Below, one piece after another: positions 6,853 through 13,695 of a stretch of 15,666 bases of DNA. The stretch lies in the NCBI GenBank assembly GCA_937138955.1, contig CAKZPJ010000273.1, positions 1 to 15,666 of the forward strand. Reading direction: 5' to 3'. Origin of the DNA: an uncultured Flammeovirgaceae bacterium. Lineage in GTDB: Bacteria; Bacteroidota; Bacteroidia; Cytophagales; Cyclobacteriaceae. Numbering within the stretch: the stretch's first letter is position 1; each line of letters starts with the position of its first letter. The notes beneath the pieces are model-generated. The model searched no databases, was not told where the DNA came from, and saw only the letters and a list, made by a program, of their open reading frames with translations. Both the position numbers and the translations under genes were made by a program.

Positions 6853-9483
6853 CTACCTAGGCGAAGATGCTGTAACCATAGGTAATGACTTCTCTAATTT
6901 AGCTAAATCCGCTAATATACTAGCCCTATCTTTTTGCTTTAAGGCATGGAAGAAAGCTAGTAGCCATGTTCGGTAAGGTACTAAAGCCTCATGTTGGCTG
7001 ATGAAGTTTGTAGTACCACGAAATGTCTTTTGAATAGTTAAGTCTGCTTTTTGTTGGGCAATAACATCGTGTAAAGTGCGGAATTGTGTTTTGATCTCAT
7101 CTTCATTTTGACCTATGGCAAAAGCATTAGCAAGTAAAATACTCCGCAAAACTATCTGATTGTTTATACTTAGCTTAGGCTCACTTAGCAAAGCATTGAT
7201 TTGCTGAGCACAAGCCGAAAAGCGAGCGGTAGTAAAGTACTTCTCAGCAAAATCAGAATGAGCAGATAAGTCATTAGGAAATTGCAATAGCCAATTCTTA
7301 TTGATAGCGTAGGCTTCAGGATAATTGAAAGCTATCTCATGATGATAGTTGACTACATAGTTATAGGCCTTCTGATAGTAGGGGTAAATCTTTAAACCAT
7401 TAGAATAGGATTGAGCAGCACTATCATACTGCCGGATAGCGTGGTAGGCCTCGGCTAAATTGTTGTGTGTTTGTCCCCACCACTGCGGAAATACATCTTG
7501 AGTGCGTATCTCTAAGGCATATTGAAAAGCGGTGATAGCTTGTTGAATATAATCTAGCTTTAGTGCGCCGTCCACACGAATACCAATATCAAGCAGTGCA
7601 CGACCTAAGTTATTCTGAGTCATTGCCCAATCTTGTGGAAACTCGGTTCGGGTACGCACCTCTAAGGCATATCGAAACGCAGTAACTGCTCGTTGAAGAT
7701 AATTCGGCTCTAAGGGGCTGTCTACTCGGGTTCCTATATCAATTAAAACAGCACCTAAATTGTTATGAGTTCTCGCCCATTGTTGAGGAAACTCAGTTTG
7801 GGTGTATTCTTCTAAAGCAACTTTATAAGCTTCTACAGCTTGTCGCAGATAATTTAACCTTTCTTTTTCTACTACTCGGGTACCTAGTCGACTTAGAACA
7901 TTTCCTAGGTTGTTCTGTATCATTGCCCACATTTGAGGCGAATCAGTTTGAGTGAATTCTTCTAAAGCAGCTTCGTATGCGACAACCGCTTGCTTTAGGT
8001 AATCCAAGCTTTCTTTACCTCCAACTATAGCACCTAACTCATTTAGAACATTTCCCAAGTTGTTCTGAGTCATAGCCCACTGTTGAGGTAATTCGGTTTG
8101 AGTACGCACTTCTAGGGCATAGCGGAAAGCTTTTACAGCTTGAGGAAAATAGTTTAGAGCCTCTTGTCCCCTTACTAGAGTGCCTAGATGACTTAGAACG
8201 TTTCCTAAATTGTTATGCGTCCTTGCCCAATCCTGCGGAAAATCAGATTTGGTATATTCTTTTAAAGCTGCTTCGTAGACCTCTATGGCTTGCTGTAAAT
8301 AATCTATGGCCTTTTGACCAGTAGTCCTCATGCCTAATTCGCGGAGGGTAGCACCCCGACAACTCTGTGTTAATGCACATAGTTGAGGTTCCTCGGTTTG
8401 AACCAGCTCTTCTAAGATGACATCATATGCTGTAAGGGCTTGTTGTAGGTAGTTCAGAGATCTCTGCCCGTTAACCTGGATACCTAGATCGCTAAGAGCA
8501 TTTCCTAAGTATATTTGAGTCAATGCCCATAGTTGTGGCAACTCGGCCTGAGTAACTTCTCTTAATATCTCCTGATAAGATAAAATGGACTCTTGGAGTA
8601 ACCTGATTGCTTTGCTTCCTTCTACTCTTATACCCAATTCCCTTTTAGAATTTCCTGTTAACATCCTTATTTCTGCCCATTGGAAAGGGTAATCAGTTCT
8701 ATTAACCAAGGTCGCAGCTTTCTGAAAACGGGTTAAAGCTGAGTCAAATTGATATGCTAACTGTAAAGCTATCCCCGCATTTTTCCAGTTTTCATATGCA
8801 GCAAGACGCTTCTTAGTAGCAGCTTCTTCTATCTGTTTTAACGATGCTTCATCCTTTCGTGCGGCTAGTTCAAAGCTCTGAGCGGCTTCAATAAAGTTCT
8901 TTTGATAAAAGTCAGCCCAAGCTTTCTTTTGGGTATCCGTACTGGTTTTTACCTCGTTAGCCCATTCATCGAAGGCAATTTTTACTTGCTCTGTATCAAA
9001 CCCGTATGTTTCTGCCCATTTTGCCAAAAAACGAGTAAAGTCGATAGTTTTTTGTTCATTTAGCGATGCCTGTTTAGTAATTTCATCGGAAAGTTGAGCG
9101 ACATGCTTTTCAATTCGTTCGTGAGTCCAAAGAGCCATTGAACCATGAGGCACAATAACTACGTCTACAGTATGTACGAATTGATATTTATGGTTAGGTA
9201 AATCCCAAATACCATCTAAAGGATGATTAATAACCCAGTTATCCTTGGCTACGCGTAGAATCACCTGCTCACCATCAATATATTCGCTAGAAAGTTTAAT
9301 ATTAAACTCCCCATCGTCATCGGTATAATCTTCAAAACCGCCACTTACACTAATTTGTGTTTGGGGTACTGGTACTTGATCATCTGTAAGTATCCGACCG
9401 CTCAATGTAATTGTTTGGGAAGACACCATAGTGCTGTTGGTAAGACTTAGAATAAGGAAGGCAGTTATAAAGAGATAATTCAT
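6853..9483 (-). CDS. Exported TPR-like repeat protein with N-terminal carboxypeptidase-regulatory-like domain
   Basis: This 876-residue protein starts at the ATG at 9483, which overlaps the stop of the TIR gene (ATGA), so it is the second gene of that operon. Residues 1-22 look like a signal peptide: strongly hydrophobic, though without lysine or arginine in the n-region. Residues 24-113 resemble a carboxypeptidase-regulatory-like beta sandwich (SGRILTDDQVPVPQTQI...TDDDGEF). Residues 115-235 are mainly helical and charged. Residues about 236-265 are a first TPR-like helix pair. Residues 266-665 are eight consecutive units of exactly 50 residues with the signature PQxWAxTQNNLGxxL, followed by a degenerate ninth unit and a helical C-terminus to 876. 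Similar WAxTQNNLG repeats occur in cyanobacterial TPR proteins fused to CHAT or other signalling domains, which suggests a sensing or scaffold role. Periplasmic location follows from the signal peptide; the ligand is unknown. Base composition is AT-richer than in genes outside the block. Confidence 0.9.
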   Translation of the reverse strand: MNYLFITAFLILSLTNSTMVSSQTITLSGRILTDDQVPVPQTQISVSGGFEDYTDDDGEFNIKLSSEYIDGEQVILRVAKDNWVINHPLDGIWDLPNHKYQFVHTVDVVIVPHGSMALWTHERIEKHVAQLSDEITKQASLNEQKTIDFTRFLAKWAETYGFDTEQVKIAFDEWANEVKTSTDTQKKAWADFYQKNFIEAAQSFELAARKDEASLKQIEEAATKKRLAAYENWKNAGIALQLAYQFDSALTRFQKAATLVNRTDYPFQWAEIRMLTGNSKRELGIRVEGSKAIRLLQESILSYQEILREVTQAELPQLWALTQIYLGNALSDLGIQVNGQRSLNYLQQALTAYDVILEELVQTEEPQLCALTQSCRGATLRELGMRTTGQKAIDYLQQAIEVYEAALKEYTKSDFPQDWARTHNNLGNVLSHLGTLVRGQEALNYFPQAVKAFRYALEVRTQTELPQQWAMTQNNLGNVLNELGAIVGGKESLDYLKQAVVAYEAALEEFTQTDSPQMWAMIQNNLGNVLSRLGTRVVEKERLNYLRQAVEAYKVALEEYTQTEFPQQWARTHNNLGAVLIDIGTRVDSPLEPNYLQRAVTAFRYALEVRTRTEFPQDWAMTQNNLGRALLDIGIRVDGALKLDYIQQAITAFQYALEIRTQDVFPQWWGQTHNNLAEAYHAIRQYDSAAQSYSNGLKIYPYYQKAYNYVVNYHHEIAFNYPEAYAINKNWLLQFPNDLSAHSDFAEKYFTTARFSACAQQINALLSEPKLSINNQIVLRSILLANAFAIGQNEDEIKTQFRTLHDVIAQQKADLTIQKTFRGTTNFISQHEALVPYRTWLLAFFHALKQKDRASILADLAKLEKSLPMVTASSPR
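7489..8688 (-). repeat. Eight in-frame tandem repeats of 150 bases within the TPR gene
   Basis: Eight units of exactly 150 bases (50 codons) run from 8688 down to 7489, corresponding to residues 266-665 with no insertions or deletions between them. Each unit starts at the proline of a P-x-x-W-A motif; unit 3 has cysteine in place of the tryptophan. Units 4-8 are much closer to one another than units 1-3. Similarity is visible at the DNA level, for example between the stretches at about 7610-7690 and 8058-8130. A ninth, truncated unit follows from 7488. Confidence 0.92.
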
Positions 9484-10475
9484 TTAGAGGCGGACGTATT
9501 TTCTTTTTTAGTGAGCAGTTCCATTTTGATTGGAATAGGGCCAGGTAAAGGATAATATTTGTCAACGGATTTATAACCATTTGCTGATACATATACTCTC
9601 ACCTTTTCACCTACTTTTCCAGGTACATTATTAAAAATGAATCCGCCATTGCCAGTAGTTGTAAATGTAGTATCTGGTAGGATATCTAGTCTTACACTAG
9701 CTCCTGCAATGGGTATATTATCCACTGTCTCAACTATACCTTTTACAGTGACAGTGAGATTCTTATTTTCCTCATCTGCAAACTCTTCACGAATCTTCTT
9801 GGGTAAGTCTAGCAGTAAACTAGGTACACTTATTATTCCTACGAGAATAGCAACAACACTTTGCCATCGTTCATACCACTTCTTATCAGATTTAGATACA
9901 GAACTATCACTTGTAGAGACCCTGTTGGTATTAGTATTATTATTGCCAAAATTCTGGAACACATTACCGTGTACAACCCATTTGTCTTGCTGATAAATAG
10001 CCTTAGCTGCTTCGGTCGCTTTTTCCGGTTCTTCCGGTACGGATTCAAGTTCTTTGATTACAGATTCTTGCTCATCAATGTTTGATAATGGCTGTGCTTT
10101 ATCACTTGAAATAAAAGATAGTGACTTTTCTGTCAGTGGAAACTTTAGTGCCTGAAACGATGATAACGCTGATGGTAAAGGAGTATCATCCAGAAGAATA
10201 GGAATAATGACCTTCTTCAATGCTAATGCAGTATTCCATTCAAACTCTACGAAGTGAGATTGAGAAGCAGCTTCTGACCAAAGCAAGATAAACAACTTAC
10301 AAGCAGCGATACTTTCACCAATCACTTTTGGCCACTGTTGCCCGCCATAGATACTATCCTGATCTCGCCAAACTGAAATGTTCTGAGACTGTAATTGTTG
10401 CTGTATTTGTATAGCTTCAGTTGTATTATCTTGGCTATAGCTTAGAAATACATCCTGCTCAAATGAATCTGTCAT
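9480..10475 (-). CDS. Membrane-anchored TIR-domain protein with C-terminal beta-sandwich domain
   Basis: I chose the ATG at 10475, giving 331 residues; an upstream TTG at 10502 is in frame but would only add nine residues before the typical TIR opening. Residues 6-125 form a TIR domain: DVFLSYSQDN (8-17), VWRDQDSIYGGQQWPKVI (35-52), LFILLWSEAA (61-70) and HFVEFEWNTAL (74-84), where Glu79 is the candidate catalytic glutamate of TIR NADases. Residues 126-200 are an acidic then Ser/Asn-rich linker. One membrane segment runs from about 205 to 223. Residues 240-322 resemble a carboxypeptidase-regulatory-like fold (VKGIVETVDNIPIAGASVRL). The expected topology is TIR in the cytoplasm and the C-terminal domain in the periplasm. 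The stop overlaps the TPR gene start by 4 bases. Bacterial TIR domains commonly degrade NAD or make cyclic nucleotide-like signals when triggered; activity here is inferred. Confidence 0.9.
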   Translation of the reverse strand: MTDSFEQDVFLSYSQDNTTEAIQIQQQLQSQNISVWRDQDSIYGGQQWPKVIGESIAACKLFILLWSEAASQSHFVEFEWNTALALKKVIIPILLDDTPLPSALSSFQALKFPLTEKSLSFISSDKAQPLSNIDEQESVIKELESVPEEPEKATEAAKAIYQQDKWVVHGNVFQNFGNNNTNTNRVSTSDSSVSKSDKKWYERWQSVVAILVGIISVPSLLLDLPKKIREEFADEENKNLTVTVKGIVETVDNIPIAGASVRLDILPDTTFTTTGNGGFIFNNVPGKVGEKVRVYVSANGYKSVDKYYPLPGPIPIKMELLTKKENTSASK

Positions 10476-10560
10476 ATTAAGATTAATAGTCGTGAGGGTC
10501 AAGTTGAAACAATACTTAAAATAGTCAGGTTTCTTAAATTTTTAGTACAATTCTTATTCA

Positions 10561-10597
10561 TGCAAGGAGATGTCGGAATTCGCAAAACCTCATCCGG
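10561..10597 (-). repeat. Dispersed repeat, copy 2 (inverted, diverged)
   Basis: Read on the minus strand this segment has CCGGATGAG (10597-10589), GCGAATTCCG (10583-10574) and ATCTCCTTGCAT. These match the landmarks of copies 1 and 3 in the same order, with small gaps and a few changes. It lies in the 152-base gap between the divergent TIR and GIY-YIG genes, so both promoters must lie in or next to it. The copy is weaker than the other two; the downstream GGAG-GTGCC part was not found. Confidence 0.6.
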
Positions 10598-10627
10598 CAA
10601 TAGCATATCTTTTGCTTGAAGCCAAGC

Positions 10628-10918
10628 ATGAGTCGCTACTACGTGTATATTCTCACTAACCGTCACCATACAGTGCTTTATACTGGGTTTACTAACGATG
10701 TGGGGCGGAGAGTATATGAGCATAAGCATAAATTAAGAGCAAAGTTCACTAAGAAGTATAATTGCGATAAGCTGCTTTACTACGAAGAATTTACATCTGC
10801 CGAAGAGGCTTTGCACCGAGAGAAGCAAATAAAACGCTACCGTCGCGGTTGGAAAAAGAATCTGATAAATTCCCTAAACCCGGAGTGGAGGGATTTGTAC
10901 GAAGATTTCTTTCCCTAA
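10628..10918 (+). CDS. Stand-alone GIY-YIG nuclease-domain protein
   Basis: The ATG at 10628 gives 96 residues beginning MSRYYVYIL; a TTG at 10616 would add four residues but the ATG fits the family better. The GIY-YIG signature is present in the usual variant form, with VYI at 6-8 and YTG at 18-20. It is followed by the helix DVGRRVYEHK (24-33, conserved Arg and His), the catalytic-type Glu65 in HREKQIKR, and INSLNPEW (80-87). This is the short single-domain group (URI-like, COG2827), usually 80-100 residues and often multicopy in Bacteroidetes. The domain cuts DNA in characterised relatives such as UvrC and homing nucleases; the function of the short form is unknown. It lies between an inverted and a direct copy of the dispersed repeat and is divergent from the TIR gene. 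Confidence 0.92.
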   Translation: MSRYYVYILTNRHHTVLYTGFTNDVGRRVYEHKHKLRAKFTKKYNCDKLLYYEEFTSAEEALHREKQIKRYRRGWKKNLINSLNPEWRDLYEDFFP

Positions 10919-10943
10919 TAACTCTCCCTTCTTCACCCCATCC

Positions 10944-11036
10944 CCGGATGAGTGAATCGGACTGCCGACGCAGCGAATTCCGGAGTCTCCTGCATAATAG
11001 GAGGTGCCGAAAGTTATTATCGTCCCTCCGATAATA
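10944..11036 (+). repeat. Dispersed repeat, copy 3, with nested hairpins
   Basis: This is the fullest copy of the repeat: CCGGATGAG (10944-10952), a 17-base extra segment relative to copy 1, then GCAGCGAATTCCGG and GTCTCC (10970-10990), a CATAATAGGAGGTGCC tail and a final hairpin. Perfect short stems are visible: CCGGA/TCCGG (10944-10948 with 10979-10983), TCGG/CCGA nested inside it (10957-10960 with 10965-10968), CTCCT/AGGAG (10987-10991 with 10999-11003), and the 8-base TATTATCG/CGATAATA (11015-11022 with 11029-11036). It begins 26 bases after the GIY-YIG stop, so it could also end transcription of that gene, though it has no T-run of a classical terminator. Confidence 0.75.
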
Positions 11037-11038
11037 GG

Positions 11039-11315
11039 CTTCCTTAAGTTCTACGCCCTGACTAAGTGAAACTTATGCGGACTGTTGTGGATCGAAGTTT
11101 TCTGCATATTAAGTTTTACGAGTAACTACAGTGCTACCAATTGTGAGGTGCCGGAACAAGTCCGGCAGCAAGTATATAATCTATGTTCAATTCCGAACAA
11201 TAATGACCGTTGGTGAACAGATGAAGATCTAATAATCGGCATAGTGAGGACGTGAAGCCTGTTGTTGTGGGTGGCATACGAATTGAGTTAGGGTTATCTG
11301 AAAACTCTCAATATT
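11039..11315. other. Non-coding gap upstream of the ABC permease
   Basis: Together with copy 3 of the repeat, this belongs to a 397-base stretch without a credible gene. The one clear structure is a short hairpin at 11149-11167: TGCCGGA pairs with TCCGGCA around a five-base loop. It is preceded by GAGGTGCCG, which also occurs inside copy 3 (11001-11009), so it may be a fragment of the same repeat family. I see no tRNA and no clear promoter. The promoter of the permease gene presumably lies within the last 100 bases. Confidence 0.5.
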
Positions 11316-13688
11316 ATGCTCCGACACACCTTTCTCCTCATCTACCGTAATTTCAAGCGCTTCCGTAGTACGTTTTTCATCAACCTTATTGGATTATCGT
11401 CTGGATTAGCCTGTGCGCTGTTTATCTTCTTGTGGGTGAACGATGAGTTGAGAGTGGACAAATTTCACGAGAAAGATGCGCGATTGTATCAGGTAATGGA
11501 GGATCAGAATCAAGCCGATATTATCACTACGCAGGAGGGTACACCCGGCTTGCTGGCGGAATCTTTAGCCGAAGATATGCCGGAAGTGGAGTACGCTGCG
11601 GCCGTTACCCCATCGGTTTGGTTCGGAGATTTTACGCTATCAGTTGGTGAGAAGAATGTGAAAGCACCGGGTCAGTTTGCCGGAGAAGATTTCTTTACTA
11701 TTTTTTCGTACAACGTATTGCAAGGCGAAGAAAGCCAGTTACTAACCGACAAAAACTCAGTGGTAATATCCGAAGATGTGGCAAACCGCTTGTTCGGTAC
11801 TACCGAAAATGTGGTGGGCAAAACGTTAGATTGGCATCTTTTGCAATTCACTCAAACCTCCACCATCTCCGGCATCTTCGCCGATGTACCCACCAACTCT
11901 ACCGCTCAATTTGATTTCATTCTGTCGTTTGAGGCTTTTAAAGAAATCAACCCTTCGGTGAAGAGCTGGGGCAATAATGGGCCTAGCACATTTCTAGTGC
12001 TTCAAGAGGATACCGACATTGTTGCATTTGACCAAAAGATTGAACGTTACCTGGATGGTAAGTACCAGGAAAATGACTTTCGTACCCTGTTTGTTCGCCC
12101 TTACTCAGCGGGGTATCTATACGGAACTTATGAAAATGGGGTGCAAACTGGCGGGCGGATTGAATATGTTCGTTTGTTTTCCATCATTGCCATTTTTATT
12201 CTGGTGATCGCCTGTATTAACTTTATGAATTTATCTACTGCCAAAGCATCCCGGCGAGTGAAGGCGGTAGGAGTTAAGAAGGCGGTAGGGGCTAGCCGAT
12301 CAGCTTTAATAGCTCAGTATTTGGGCGAATCATTTTTGATATCGTTCTTATCGCTGTTGACGGCTATTGTTTTAGTAACGCTATTACTGCCACAATTCAA
12401 TATAATTACGGGTAAGCAGTTATCAATGGTGTTTACCCCCTACCTAGTTTTGTCGTTAGTGGGTATTATCCTCTTCACAGCGCTGATAGCGGGTAGTTAT
12501 CCGGCTCTGTATCTATCGGGTTTTAGTCCGGCGAAGGTACTAAAGGGAAAGTTAGAAAGCTCTGTAGGCGAAGTTTGGGCTCGCAAAGGATTGGTAGTAT
12601 TCCAGTTTGCGCTTTCGGTTATACTAATTGTATCGGTATGGGTGGTGTACCAGCAGATTGCGTTCGTGCAGAACCGAAATCTAGGGTACGACAAAGAGAA
12701 CCTAATTATTTTCCCGATGGAAGGGAAGATAGCCGAAAAACCTGAAACCTTTTTAGCCGAAATAAAGCGTATTCCTGGAGTGGTTAATGCTTCTAGTATG
12801 CAGCAAAATGTGGTCGGGAGCGACGCCTCTACGGTCGGTCTTAGTTGGGAGGGAAAGAATCCCGATGATGTGGTGGAGTTTTGGAACTTTAGCATGGGCT
12901 ACGATATGATTGAAACCCTAGATTTAGAAGTAGTAGATGGGCGAAGTTTCTCGCGTCAATTCAGTACCGATAGTTCAGCAATTATCTTCAACGAAACCGC
13001 CATTGAGTTAATGGGTCTATCCGACCCAGTTGGAACTATGGTAAACCTCTGGGGTGAAGACCGCCAGATTATTGGAGTAGTTAAAGACTTTCACTTTGAA
13101 TCATTACATCAATCGGTAAAACCCGCGTTTATAAAAGCAGATTTTGATTTTGCGATGAACATTGTAGCTCGGCTGGAAGCAGGTAAGGAGCGAGAAACCT
13201 TAGCTCAGATTCAAAATTTCCATCAAGACTTTAATCCCGATTATTCGCTCGATTATCAGTTTGTAGATGCCGACTATCAGGCTCTCTATGCGGCTGAGCA
13301 GCGCGTTTCTACTCTATCAAAGTACTTCGCTGGGTTGGCTATTCTCATTTCTTGCTTAGGGTTATTCGGTTTAGCAGCATTCACTGCAGAGCGACGACTT
13401 AAAGAAATAGGCATCCGTAAAATATTAGGATCTAGCGATTTTGGTATTGTTCGCTTATTGTCAACCGACTTTACTAAGATGGTACTAGCATCTATTGTCA
13501 TTGCGTTGCCAATAAGTTACTTCATTGCTCAACAATGGCTAGAAGGTTTCGCTTTCAGTATTGACTTGCAGTGGTGGTACTTTGCCGGAGCGGGCTTAAT
13601 CGCTCTATTAATCGCTTGGTTTACGGTAGGCCTACAAACGGTAAAAGCCGCGCGAGTAAACCCCACTGATTGTCTGCGAGATGAGTAG
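11316..13688 (+). CDS. FtsX/MacB-type ABC transporter permease
   Basis: This 790-residue protein has the duplicated layout of Bacteroidetes FtsX-like permeases. There is an N-terminal membrane helix (about 19-41), a MacB-type periplasmic domain (45-280), and three membrane helices (about 286-306, 334-358, 376-397) with the cytoplasmic coupling motif KAVGVKKAVGASR (316-328). A fifth helix follows (426-446), then a second periplasmic domain (450-665) and three final helices (about 668-690, 722-741, 753-775) with the second coupling motif RRLKEIGIRKILGSS (693-707). The C-terminal ARVNPTDCLRDE is characteristic. The family works with a separate ATPase in efflux, lipoprotein release or mechanotransmission; no ATPase is in the window, as is common for these multicopy Bacteroidetes genes. 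The start is supported by the immediate LLIYRNFKRFRS segment typical of the family. Confidence 0.93.
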   Translation: MLRHTFLLIYRNFKRFRSTFFINLIGLSSGLACALFIFLWVNDELRVDKFHEKDARLYQVMEDQNQADIITTQEGTPGLLAESLAEDMPEVEYAAAVTPSVWFGDFTLSVGEKNVKAPGQFAGEDFFTIFSYNVLQGEESQLLTDKNSVVISEDVANRLFGTTENVVGKTLDWHLLQFTQTSTISGIFADVPTNSTAQFDFILSFEAFKEINPSVKSWGNNGPSTFLVLQEDTDIVAFDQKIERYLDGKYQENDFRTLFVRPYSAGYLYGTYENGVQTGGRIEYVRLFSIIAIFILVIACINFMNLSTAKASRRVKAVGVKKAVGASRSALIAQYLGESFLISFLSLLTAIVLVTLLLPQFNIITGKQLSMVFTPYLVLSLVGIILFTALIAGSYPALYLSGFSPAKVLKGKLESSVGEVWARKGLVVFQFALSVILIVSVWVVYQQIAFVQNRNLGYDKENLIIFPMEGKIAEKPETFLAEIKRIPGVVNASSMQQNVVGSDASTVGLSWEGKNPDDVVEFWNFSMGYDMIETLDLEVVDGRSFSRQFSTDSSAIIFNETAIELMGLSDPVGTMVNLWGEDRQIIGVVKDFHFESLHQSVKPAFIKADFDFAMNIVARLEAGKERETLAQIQNFHQDFNPDYSLDYQFVDADYQALYAAEQRVSTLSKYFAGLAILISCLGLFGLAAFTAERRLKEIGIRKILGSSDFGIVRLLSTDFTKMVLASIVIALPISYFIAQQWLEGFAFSIDLQWWYFAGAGLIALLIAWFTVGLQTVKAARVNPTDCLRDE

Positions 13689-13695
13689 GAAATTT

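Noticed and set aside
7489..8688. Regularly spaced repeats that might suggest a CRISPR array
   Set aside because: The period is exactly 150 bases and in frame with a continuous coding sequence; similarity covers the whole unit, with no unique spacers.
9637..9993. Plus-strand open frame opposite the TIR gene
   Set aside because: It is a shadow of the TIR coding sequence with low-complexity Ser/Leu content and no domain.
10476..10502. TTG start at 10502 for the TIR gene
   Set aside because: The ATG at 10475 gives the normal short lead-in to the TIR domain; the extra nine residues show no family features.
10849..11034. Small plus-strand open frame overlapping the GIY-YIG gene end and repeat copy 3
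   Set aside because: It is in another frame of the nuclease gene and runs into structured repeat DNA; no domain is visible.
6745..11315. Prophage or integrative element
   Set aside because: No integrase, transposase, phage structural gene or tRNA attachment site is visible; only the short repeats and AT-rich composition suggest mobility.
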